Of a stretch of 21,561 nt of DNA, positions 7,218 to 14,142 are shown in pieces. Source of the stretch: Clostridium_AD sp051278035 (GTDB taxonomy: Bacteria > Bacillota > Clostridia > Clostridiales > Clostridiaceae); NCBI RefSeq assembly GCF_051278035.1, contig NZ_JBNMNU010000068.1:1-21561 (forward strand), in the 5' to 3' direction. The position numbers and the translations under genes are program-made. Position 1 is the first letter of the stretch, and each line of letters starts with the position of its first letter. Under the pieces are notes generated by a model that had not been told where the DNA came from, did no database searches, and saw only the letters and a program-made list of their open reading frames with translations.

Positions 7218-8182
7218 ATATGACGTTCTTAGAAGCATTAAAGGAAGCTATGAGAAGAGAAATGAAAAAAAATGAAAATGTATATATTTTGGGAGAAGAT
7301 GTAGGCCCATTTGGGGGATGTTTTGGTGTTACTGCAGGTCTCTTTGATGAATTCGGAGAAAAAAGAGTAAGAGATACTCCTATATCTGAAGGGGCAATTG
7401 TTGGATGTGCTGTAGGTTCTGCAGCTACCGGTCTAAGACCAATAGCAGAGCTTATGTTTAGTGATTTTTCCACTGTTGCAATGGATATGATAGTAAATCA
7501 AGCAGCAAAAATGAGATATATGGTTGGAGGAAAAATATCTCTTCCACTTGTAATAAGAATGCCTCTTGGAGCAGGAGTTTCTGCCTCAGCTCAACATTCT
7601 CAGTCCTTAGAGGCTTGGTTTACGCATGTTCCAGGCCTTAAAGTTGTATACCCTACAACTCCCGAGGATGCATTAGGACTACTTATGACTTCGGTTGAAG
7701 ACGATAATCCAGTGATTTTTCTAGAACATAAAATTTTATATGGAATTAAGGGTGAAATACCTGATGATATTAAGCCTATACCTTTAGGTGTAGCTAGAAT
7801 TCACAGAAAAGGTACAGATGTAACAGTTATTGCTACAGGCAAAATGGTCCATGAAGCTATTTCTGCAGCAGAAAAATTATCTGCTGAAGGAGTTTCTGTA
7901 GAAGTATTAGATCCTAGAACTTTATATCCTCTTGATAAAAAGGCAATATTTGAATCAGTAGGAAAAACACATAAAGTACTTGTGGTAACTGAAGAAAATA
8001 AAAGAGGAGGCTACGGTGGAGAGATTTCAGCTATGATAGGCGAAGAATGTTTTGACAGTCTTGATGCTCCGGTAGTTAGAATAGGGGCTCTTAATACACC
8101 TATACCATTTGCAAAATGTCTTGAAAACTTAGTGGTACCAAATTTCGAGGATATTGTTAATGGGATAAAATCACTTTTGTAA
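7214..8182 (+). CDS. acoB: Acetoin dehydrogenase E1 component, beta subunit
   Basis: A 322-aa transketolase-like E1 beta subunit that completes the thiamine-diphosphate site with AcoA in an alpha2-beta2 E1. The pyrimidine-binding domain (about 1-175) shows the family motifs VYILGEDVG, RVRDTPISEGAIVGCAVG with the glutamate that activates thiamine diphosphate, and GAGVSASAQHSQSLEAWF. The C-terminal domain (about 195-315) contains DVTVIATGKMVHEA and EVLDPRTLYPLD, then the TEENKRGGYGGEI segment that in this family helps to contact E2. Length fits AcoB. GAGGAGG inside the 3' end of acoA is its ribosome binding site, and the start codon overlaps the acoA stop, so stoichiometric expression is likely. 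It is followed by a strong hairpin before acoC. Confidence 0.93.
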   Translation: MNMTFLEALKEAMRREMKKNENVYILGEDVGPFGGCFGVTAGLFDEFGEKRVRDTPISEGAIVGCAVGSAATGLRPIAELMFSDFSTVAMDMIVNQAAKMRYMVGGKISLPLVIRMPLGAGVSASAQHSQSLEAWFTHVPGLKVVYPTTPEDALGLLMTSVEDDNPVIFLEHKILYGIKGEIPDDIKPIPLGVARIHRKGTDVTVIATGKMVHEAISAAEKLSAEGVSVEVLDPRTLYPLDKKAIFESVGKTHKVLVVTEENKRGGYGGEISAMIGEECFDSLDAPVVRIGALNTPIPFAKCLENLVVPNFEDIVNGIKSLL

Positions 8183-8185
8183 TAC

Positions 8186-8214
8186 TTTAAAGGAGGGGAT
8201 TTCCCTCCTTTAAA
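8186..8214 (+). other. Strong hairpin between acoB and acoC
   Basis: TTTAAAGGAGGG (8186-8197) and CCCTCCTTTAAA (8203-8214) form a perfect 12-bp stem with a 5-base loop, directly after the acoB stop. No T-run follows immediately (AAAATTAAAG comes first), so it should not be an efficient terminator. It may act as a partial attenuator or as a 3'-end stabiliser that sets the ratio of E1 to E2/E3 mRNA. Confidence 0.6.
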
Positions 8215-8262
8215 AAATTAAAGATGGTTTTTTAAAAATTACAATGAATGGGAGGATTATCT

Positions 8263-9555
8263 ATGGCGCATATTGTAGTAATGCCAAAGCTTGGCTTAAC
8301 AATGACAGAAGGAACTATCGTAAAATGGATGAAAAGTGAAGGTGAAGAAGTACAGGCAGGCGAGGGGCTATTTGAGGTGGCCACTGATAAACTTGTAAAT
8401 GAAGTTGAAGCAAATAAAAGTGGCGTTCTTAGGAAAATTATTATTCCTGAGGGAGATATTGTTGAATGTTTAAAGCAGATAGCTATAATTGCTGATTTAG
8501 ATGAAGATATATCAAGTATACTTAAAGAAACCGGTGCAAGTGGAGAAGTTGATACCCCTGTGCAAGTAGATCCAAAGGTTAAGCAAATAATAGTTAATGA
8601 GGAATCGAAAACTAGAGTAAAGGCAGCTCCAGTTGCTAAAAAACTTGCAACCGAAAGTGGAATTAATCTTCAATTAGTAACAGGTACAGGGCATGGGGGA
8701 AGAATAGTTTTAAAAGATGTGGAAGATTATATTGAAAATGAAAAAAATAACACTAAGGTTTCTCCAGTAGCTGCTAAATTAGCACAGGAGTTAAATGTTA
8801 ATGTTTCTGAAATAAATAAAGATGGACGGGTAATGAAAGAAGATGTACTTGCCTTTGAAAGTAAGGGCACAGACATTACAATTGAGGAAAAGAGAGTTAA
8901 GATGACTCCTATGAGAAAGGTTATCGCATCAAGAATGCATGAGAGTTGGATTGTTTCACCTGCAGTTACTTATGATATAAAAGTGGACACTACCAACTTA
9001 AAGAGGGTTAAGGATAGCCTAAAAGATGTGTGCAAACTAACATATACTGATTTACTTGTAAAAATAATGTCTACTGCATTATTAGAGTTTCCACTTGTTA
9101 ATTGTTCTGTTGATAAGGAAGAATTTATAATTAAAAACTATATTAATATTGGAGTTGCTGTGGCAGTAGAGGGTGGACTTGTAGTTCCGGTAATAAAAAA
9201 TGTACAATCCAAAGGGTTAAGTGAAATTTCAGAGTCAGTTAAAGATTTAGCTTCAAAGGCTAAAGCAGGAAAACTTATAGAGGAGGAGATGAGCGGAGGA
9301 ACATTCACAATTACTAATTTGGGAATGTATGGTATTCAGAGCTTTTCCCCAATTATAAATCAGCCTGAAGTTGCAATACTTGGAGTAAACACAATAGAAG
9401 ATACTCCTGTAGTTATAAATGGAGAAATTGTAATAAAACCTTTGATGAATTTATCACTTACAGCAGATCATAGGGCTATAGATGGAGCGATGGCAGCTAA
9501 GTTTTTATCAAAAGTTAAAAAGTTAATTGAAAAACCTGAAATACTTATACTATAA
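8263..9555 (+). CDS. acoC: Acetoin dehydrogenase E2, dihydrolipoamide acetyltransferase
   Basis: The core of the complex: it carries the acetyl group on lipoate and transfers it to CoA. I choose ATG 8263 (MAHIVVMPKLGLTMTEGTIV) because GGGAGGA (8250-8256) would be coding if ATG 8248 were used; this gives 430 aa. The lipoyl domain spans about 1-75, with the lipoylated lysine K43 in EVATDKLVNEVEA. Then there are two peripheral-subunit-binding-like segments: about 121-159 (APVAKKLATESGINL with TGHGGRI) and about 166-199 (SPVAAKLAQELNVNV with NKDGRV). The catalytic acyltransferase domain (about 215-430) ends with SLTADHRAIDGAMAAKFL, giving catalytic H403 and D407. Most E2 proteins of this size carry one binding domain, so the tandem pair is notable. 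The second lacks the usual TGxGxxGRI loop. It ends 14 bases before the acoL start. Confidence 0.92.
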   Translation: MAHIVVMPKLGLTMTEGTIVKWMKSEGEEVQAGEGLFEVATDKLVNEVEANKSGVLRKIIIPEGDIVECLKQIAIIADLDEDISSILKETGASGEVDTPVQVDPKVKQIIVNEESKTRVKAAPVAKKLATESGINLQLVTGTGHGGRIVLKDVEDYIENEKNNTKVSPVAAKLAQELNVNVSEINKDGRVMKEDVLAFESKGTDITIEEKRVKMTPMRKVIASRMHESWIVSPAVTYDIKVDTTNLKRVKDSLKDVCKLTYTDLLVKIMSTALLEFPLVNCSVDKEEFIIKNYINIGVAVAVEGGLVVPVIKNVQSKGLSEISESVKDLASKAKAGKLIEEEMSGGTFTITNLGMYGIQSFSPIINQPEVAILGVNTIEDTPVVINGEIVIKPLMNLSLTADHRAIDGAMAAKFLSKVKKLIEKPEILIL

Positions 9556-9569
9556 GGAAGGTGACTGTT

Positions 9570-10961
9570 ATGAAGGTAGTTGTTTTAGGTGGAGGTCCTG
9601 GAGGATATGTAGCTGCAATAAGAGCAGCACAATTAGGTGGGGACGTAACCCTTATTGAAAAATCAAAGATTGGAGGCACTTGCTTAAATGTAGGATGCAT
9701 ACCTACTAAAGTACTGCTGCAATCAGCAAAATTGCTACATGAAATAAAAGAAAGCGATAAATTTGGAATAGAAGTAAAGGGAAATGTTGAAGTAAACTGG
9801 GGTAAAGTACAAAGTAGAAAAAAAACTGTGGTAAACACTCTAGTTTCAGGCGTAAAAGGCTTGTTATCAGTAAATAAAGTTAAGGTAATAAATGGACTTG
9901 GAAGATTTGAATCAAAAAATGTTATATCTGTAATCAGTGATGATGGGAAAATCGAGAAAGTAGAATTTGACAATGTCATTATCGCTTCAGGTTCTCTTCC
10001 GTTTTTACCCCCTATAGAAGGCAAAGAGCTTGAGGGGGTAATGGATAGCACGGATGCCTTAAGTCTTACAAATATACCTAAGAGTATGGTGATTATTGGT
10101 GGAGGGGTAATCGGTGTAGAATTTGCTAGTGTGTACAGTGCCTTTGGGTGCAAAGTCCATATAGTAGAAATGCTTCCATTTATATTACCCCCTATAGATA
10201 GGGAACTTGGAGAAATGGTTAAGGCTAATTTAATAAGTGAAGGTATAGAAATATACAATGACTGCAAGGTAACTAAAATTGAAAAAGTAAATGAAAATTT
10301 GAATGTAGCATTTTCAAAAGGAACTGAAAAGTTAAATATTGAAGCGGAAAAGGTGCTTGTAGCTGTAGGAAGACGTGCAAATATAAAAAATATTGATTTG
10401 GATAAATCGGGAGTGAATATAGAAAAAGGTTGTATTGTTGTAAATGATAATATGGAAACAAATGTAGCTTCAATATATGCAATAGGAGATTGTACCGGGA
10501 AAAACATGTTGGCTCATGTAGCTTCGGAACAAGGCATCGTTGCAGCTGAGAGGATAATGGGTAAAAACTCTAAAATGGATTATAAGACTGTACCAGCTTG
10601 TGTGTATATAAGACCAGAACTTGCATCTGTGGGACTCACGGAAGAACAAGTAAAAACTAGTGGAATTCCTTATAGGGTTGGAAAATTCCCTTTAGCAGCA
10701 AATGGAAAGGCACTTATAATGGGTGAAACCAGTGGTGTTATAAAGATTATCGCTGATGTGAAATATGATGAAATTTTAGGGGTTCATATATTAGGACCTG
10801 GGGCTACGGATATTATTACTGAAGGTGCTCTTGCACTAAGGTTAGAATGCACACTTGAAGAGCTCATAACTACAATACATGCACATCCAACTGTAGGGGA
10901 AGCAATGAGGGAAGCTGTTCTTGCAGTAAATAAACAGGCAATCCATATTCCCAATAAGTAA
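9570..10961 (+). CDS. acoL: Acetoin dehydrogenase E3, dihydrolipoamide dehydrogenase
   Basis: A flavoprotein that reoxidises dihydrolipoyl-AcoC and makes NADH. The start is ATG 9570, preceded by AAGGAAGGTGA, giving 463 aa; GTG 9561 lies inside the ribosome binding site. The FAD motif GGGPGGYVAAIRAAQ lies at about 7-21. The redox-active disulfide is C38/C43 in GGTCLNVGCIPTK. The NAD-binding motif GGGVIGVEFASVY lies near residue 180, and the second FAD motif IYAIGDCTGKNMLAHVA near 300-320. The C-terminal catalytic pair H439 and E444 is in HAHPTVGE. There is no N-terminal lipoyl domain, unlike some clostridial AcoL/LpdA proteins, so AcoC supplies the only lipoyl domain in this operon. It is the last gene before a terminator-like hairpin. 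Confidence 0.93.
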   Translation: MKVVVLGGGPGGYVAAIRAAQLGGDVTLIEKSKIGGTCLNVGCIPTKVLLQSAKLLHEIKESDKFGIEVKGNVEVNWGKVQSRKKTVVNTLVSGVKGLLSVNKVKVINGLGRFESKNVISVISDDGKIEKVEFDNVIIASGSLPFLPPIEGKELEGVMDSTDALSLTNIPKSMVIIGGGVIGVEFASVYSAFGCKVHIVEMLPFILPPIDRELGEMVKANLISEGIEIYNDCKVTKIEKVNENLNVAFSKGTEKLNIEAEKVLVAVGRRANIKNIDLDKSGVNIEKGCIVVNDNMETNVASIYAIGDCTGKNMLAHVASEQGIVAAERIMGKNSKMDYKTVPACVYIRPELASVGLTEEQVKTSGIPYRVGKFPLAANGKALIMGETSGVIKIIADVKYDEILGVHILGPGATDIITEGALALRLECTLEELITTIHAHPTVGEAMREAVLAVNKQAIHIPNK

Positions 10962-10979
10962 CTAATTTGGTGTTGAAAA

Positions 10980-11026
10980 AGTAGCTTAAAATAGCATTAC
11001 TATTTGTTTTTAAGCTGCTTTTATTA
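10980..11026 (+). terminator. Terminator of the aco operon
   Basis: AGTAGCTTAAAA (10980-10991) pairs with TTTTAAGCTGCT (11008-11019), 12 bp with one G-T pair, followed by TTTTATT. The lplA ribosome binding site comes only 15 bases after the hairpin, so some read-through into lplA is plausible. Confidence 0.7.
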
Positions 11027-11051
11027 TAATATTGAGAGGAAGGTAGGATAT

Positions 11052-12044
11052 ATGAAATATGTTGAAAATAATTCTACGAATCCAAGATATAACTTAGCGT
11101 TAGAAGAATATGCTTTCAAAAATTTTGATATGAAAGACGATTACGTAATTTTATGGAGAAATGAACCATCAATAATTATAGGTAAAAATCAATGCACATT
11201 AGAAGAAATAAACAGTCAGTATGTTAGTGAAAATAACATTCATGTTATAAGGAGAATAACGGGTGGTGGTGCTGTATATCATGACCTTGGTAATTTGAAT
11301 TTTTCTTTTATAACAAAGGCAGACAAAATGGAAAAAATAGATTTTAAAAAATATACATATCCAGTAATTAATGCCTTAGGAAAACTCGGAATTGAATGTG
11401 AGCTCTCAGGAAGAAACGACTTAACACTAGATGGAAAGAAATTTTCAGGAATTGCTCAAAGTATTATAAAAGGAAGGTTATTAAATCATGGCACACTATT
11501 ATTTAATTCTCATTTAGAAACTCTAAGTAAAGCACTAATTGTAAAAAAGGAAAAAATAGAATCTAAGGGCATAAAATCTGTAAGAAGTAGAGTGACAAAC
11601 ATAAATGACTATCTAAAATCAGATATAGACGTTTTAGAGTTTAGAGATCTTATTTTAAAATATCTATATGAGTATGAAAAGAGTCCAGTTATAAAATATG
11701 AATTAACTAAAGAAGACAAAGATGGAATAGATAACTTGATGCAAAATAAATATAGTACTTGGGAATGGAATTTCGGTGAATCTCCAAAGTTTAATTATAA
11801 AAACAGTAAAAAGTTTGATGCTGGAATTTTGGACGTTAGAATTAACGTAGAAGATGGATTAATAAAAAACTGTAAAATGTATGGGGATTTCTTTGGAACT
11901 TGCGATGTTAAAAATTTTGAAGTACTTTTAGTAGGTTTAAAATACGAAGAAAATGCTATTAATAATGTAATAAAGGATATAGACATAACAAGTTATTTTG
12001 GGAAGATATCAAAAGATGATTTATTAAATATACTTTTTAATTAG
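11052..12044 (+). CDS. lplA: Lipoate-protein ligase A
   Basis: Activates lipoate with ATP and attaches it to lysine of lipoyl domains. AcoC K43 is the obvious local substrate. The start is ATG 11052 with GAGAGGAAGG (11034-11043); the longer open frame upstream runs through the terminator hairpin and is not used. Length is 330 aa, as in ligases with both the catalytic domain and the C-terminal accessory domain. The signature RRITGGGAVYHD (67-78) is the lipoyl-AMP-binding loop, and the active-site lysine is K130 in GKKFSGIAQS. GTLLFNSHL and SVRSRVTNI follow as in LplA. The C-terminal domain (about 245-330) contains STWEWNFGESPKFNY. Placement behind acoL is common in Firmicutes and links cofactor loading to acetoin breakdown. 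No separate promoter is evident. Confidence 0.9.
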   Translation: MKYVENNSTNPRYNLALEEYAFKNFDMKDDYVILWRNEPSIIIGKNQCTLEEINSQYVSENNIHVIRRITGGGAVYHDLGNLNFSFITKADKMEKIDFKKYTYPVINALGKLGIECELSGRNDLTLDGKKFSGIAQSIIKGRLLNHGTLLFNSHLETLSKALIVKKEKIESKGIKSVRSRVTNINDYLKSDIDVLEFRDLILKYLYEYEKSPVIKYELTKEDKDGIDNLMQNKYSTWEWNFGESPKFNYKNSKKFDAGILDVRINVEDGLIKNCKMYGDFFGTCDVKNFEVLLVGLKYEENAINNVIKDIDITSYFGKISKDDLLNILFN

Positions 12045-12294
12045 GAATTGATGAAAAACTTTTAGTTAATCAAAATGAAAAAGCTTATTTAATAGAGAAA
12101 TAGAAAATTTAGGATACTCTATACACATTAGTAAATGGCTACCCGGCGTATGGAGTAATAACAAAATAGTGATTTAAAGAATTCTGTGGTAATATGTAGT
12201 TTGATTATGTGTATTATAATAACAAATATTTATCTTAATAAGATTTTAACTGTATTATTAACATGATCAAATTTTATATAGTAGAGGCGTAATA
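12045..12294 (+). other. Gap between lplA and the EamA gene, no gene recognised
   Basis: The 250 bases contain no credible gene. One frame (about 12080-12178) is open for about 32 codons and reads LGYSIHISKWLPGVWSNNK before a stop. It has no start signal and I cannot match it to a family. No clear terminator for lplA is visible. TATAAT-like sequence near 12214 has no matching -35 box. Confidence 0.3.
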
Positions 12295-13260
12295 ATGAAA
12301 AAAGGATACTGGTTTATAATTCTATCTGCATTTCTTTTTAGTACTATGGAAATAGTACTAAAAATGGTTTCAAATGATTTTAATCCTATACAGATAAGTT
12401 TCATAAGGTTTTTTGTAGGGGCAATACTTTTATTACCACTTGCTATAAAGAAATTGAAGAGTAAAAAAACTTCATTAACTAAAGATGATATTTTGTTTTT
12501 TGCACTTACAGGATTTATTTGTGTGGTGGTTAGTATGACATTTTACCAACTTGCTATTTTATACTGTAAGGCATCTTTAATAGCTATACTTTTTAGTTGC
12601 AACCCTGTATTTGTAGTTACTTTTGCCCATTTTTTAATTGGTGAAAAATTATATAAACACACGATTATCTCAATGGTACTTAGTATAATTGGAATGATAT
12701 GTATATTAAATCCTTTTAGCATGGAAATTAGTTTAAAAGGGACAATATTCATTATTATATCCGCGATAACTTTTGCTTTATATAGTGTAATAAGTAATAA
12801 GAAAATTGAGAAATTTGGAGGCGTAGTAATAAACTGCTTTACGTTTTTAATTGGCAGCCTTGAAATATTAGTAATTATTCTTATTACAAAATTAGATTTT
12901 GTATCAAGCTTTATTTCTGGTATTGGATTAAATGAATTCTCAAATATTCCGATTTTTAAGGGTATAACAATAGAAAATATACCGATGCTAGCTTATATTA
13001 GTATTTGTGTTACTGGGCTTGGGTATACTTTTTATATTTTAGCAATGGAGGAAACTTCTGCTTCGACTGCATCAATTGTATTCTTCATTAAACCAGCATT
13101 AGCGCCAATTTTAGCTTTAATAATTTTAAAAGAGGTTATTGCTTTGAATACGACAATAGGTATTGTTTTTATTATTATAGGTTCTCTTATTAATTTTATA
13201 TCTACGAGTAAGTTAGCCAGTGGAAATACCATTTCAATCAAAAATTATTGCAACAGCTGA
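12295..13260 (+). CDS. EamA/DMT-superfamily transporter with altered C-terminus
   Basis: A 321-aa drug/metabolite transporter-superfamily protein with two EamA repeats and about ten membrane spans. The first repeat starts GYWFIILSAFLFSTMEIVLK and contains QISFIRFFVGAILLLPLA. The second begins GTIFIIISAITFALYSVIS and ends FIKPALAPILALIILKE plus a last span before SLINF. Members export metabolites, amino acids or toxic compounds; the substrate cannot be predicted. AGAGGCG precedes the ATG. The last residues (after STSKLA) are read from DNA that, in the next frame, encodes an HD-GYP domain fragment. The final 10-14 residues are therefore probably acquired by a rearrangement at the 3' end. All spans appear retained, so function may survive. 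A terminator lies at 13372-13405. Confidence 0.82.
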   Translation: MKKGYWFIILSAFLFSTMEIVLKMVSNDFNPIQISFIRFFVGAILLLPLAIKKLKSKKTSLTKDDILFFALTGFICVVVSMTFYQLAILYCKASLIAILFSCNPVFVVTFAHFLIGEKLYKHTIISMVLSIIGMICILNPFSMEISLKGTIFIIISAITFALYSVISNKKIEKFGGVVINCFTFLIGSLEILVIILITKLDFVSSFISGIGLNEFSNIPIFKGITIENIPMLAYISICVTGLGYTFYILAMEETSASTASIVFFIKPALAPILALIILKEVIALNTTIGIVFIIIGSLINFISTSKLASGNTISIKNYCNS

Positions 13261-13321
13261 CGCATATGACGCTATGATTAGTGAAAGAAGCTATCGTAGT
13301 ATTCATCTAGATAGTACCTAG
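13217..13321 (+). pseudogene. HD-GYP domain fragment overlapping the EamA 3' end
   Basis: In the frame one base off from the EamA gene, the DNA reads PVEIPFQSKIIATADAYDAM followed by ISERSYRSIHLDST and a stop at 13319. The pattern IPxxSKIIAxADAYDAMxSxRxYR is the hallmark C-terminal part of HD-GYP cyclic-di-GMP phosphodiesterases and related HD proteins. No upstream HD or GYP motif survives and there is no start, so this is the tail of a lost gene. Confidence 0.6.
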
Positions 13322-13639
13322 CGTCACCACGCTGGAGTTGGTACTTCTAAAAATAAAATAAGGATTAAAGTAAAAAAAATCTCTGTTTATGGAAGATTTT
13401 TTTTTATAGATTTGTTATAATAATAGTCAATTAAAGTAAGTTAAGAGTAAGTTTTTTATATGACATTGGAAGTAGCAAGAAATGCTTATATAGTAGGCAT
13501 TTACATGTACTTCGCCTAGAGATTCTAATTGTAATTAGTTTTTGTGCTTTGTAAATAAGAAGGATAAATATGAGGAAATTATCTAAACTTAGAGTAGATA
13601 ACTATTTCAAAACAAGGATATTTTTATGGGGGTGCTATT
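13322..13639 (+). other. Leader/promoter region of the Nudix gene
   Basis: About 320 bases without a full gene. A nested hairpin lies at 13313-13345 (AGTACC/GGTACT outside, AGCGT/ACGCT inside), with the EamA-side terminator after it. An extended -10 box, TGTTATAAT (13413-13421), would start transcription near 13428. That leaves a leader of about 210 bases before the Nudix start, containing AAATGC/GCATTT and CTAATTGTAATTAG inverted repeats and a possible 26-codon ORF. No known riboswitch class is recognised. Confidence 0.4.
13372..13405 (+). terminator. Terminator downstream of the EamA gene
   Basis: AAAAAAAATCT (13372-13382) pairs with AGATTTTTTTT (13394-13404) across an 11-base loop, with the T-run forming both the stem and the tail. 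The A/T-only stem is weak, but the layout is typical. Confidence 0.6.
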
Positions 13640-13650
13640 ATGAATTTTGA
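13570..13650 (+). CDS. Possible 26-aa upstream ORF overlapping the Nudix start
   Basis: ATG 13570 has a fair ribosome binding site (AAGAAGGA, 6 bases upstream) and encodes MRKLSKLRVDNYFKTRIFLW and a short tail. The frame stops at 13648-13650, eleven bases into the Nudix gene, an arrangement that could couple translation of the two. The peptide is basic with no recognised motif. It may equally be chance. Confidence 0.2.
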   Translation: MRKLSKLRVDNYFKTRIFLWGCYYEF

Positions 13651-14047
13651 AAAATCCTGTGGAGCCGTGATTTATAGAAAAAATGATGATAATTTAGAGT
13701 TTCTTACTATTAGTCATAAAAGTGATGGCCATTGGGGATTTCCAAAAGGCCACGTTGAAAAAGGTGAAAACGAGGAAGAAACAGCAGTAAGGGAAATCTA
13801 TGAAGAAACGGGGTTACTAGTTGATCTAATTGATGGATTTAGAGTAACAGTTGAGTATTCACCGAAAGAAGGGGTAAGGAAAGAGGTTATATTCTTTTTA
13901 GCTAAAGTGCAAGAGCAGTCAGTACATATTCAAGAAGAAGAGGTAAAGGATTATAAGTGGGCTAGCTTTCAACATACAAAACAAATATTATCTTATGAAA
14001 GTAGCAAGACTATTTTGGAACAAGCTTACGAGTTTATTCTTTTCTAA
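13640..14047 (+). CDS. Nudix hydrolase, Ap4A-hydrolase-like
   Basis: A 135-aa Nudix protein. The full Nudix box is present from G37 to L59: G37, E43, R51-E52, E55-E56 and G58 fit G-x5-E-x7-R-E-x2-E-E-x-G. The N-terminus (EKSCGAVIYRK), HWGFPKGHVEKGE and a late acidic EEEVKDYKW segment resemble asymmetric bis(5'-nucleosyl)-tetraphosphatases. These hydrolyse Ap4A and related nucleotides with Mg2+ in the cytosol. The substrate within the Nudix family is not certain from sequence. GGGGGTG 6 bases before the ATG supports the start. The aminopeptidase P gene follows after 95 bases and may be co-transcribed, as no terminator is seen between them. Confidence 0.85.
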   Translation: MNFEKSCGAVIYRKNDDNLEFLTISHKSDGHWGFPKGHVEKGENEEETAVREIYEETGLLVDLIDGFRVTVEYSPKEGVRKEVIFFLAKVQEQSVHIQEEEVKDYKWASFQHTKQILSYESSKTILEQAYEFILF

Positions 14048-14142
14048 AAAAGGAGAGTAGAGAATAGTAATTGGAATAATAGCTTTTAGTGTTATTGGAT
14101 TACGTATACAATGTAATTTTAATGAAAGTGGGGGTATATATT

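Noticed and set aside
9545..10507. 320-codon open frame on the minus strand opposite acoL
   Set aside because: It is the antisense shadow of acoL, Ser/Thr/Pro/Phe-rich with no domain, and acoL carries all expected motifs.
6231..10961. Pyruvate or branched-chain 2-oxoacid dehydrogenase instead of acetoin dehydrogenase
   Set aside because: Sequence motifs alone do not exclude it, but the acoR activator, sigma-54 promoter, gene order and adjacent lplA favour acetoin.
13428..13639. Riboswitch in the Nudix leader
   Set aside because: Only short inverted repeats are visible and no conserved core of a known class could be found by eye.
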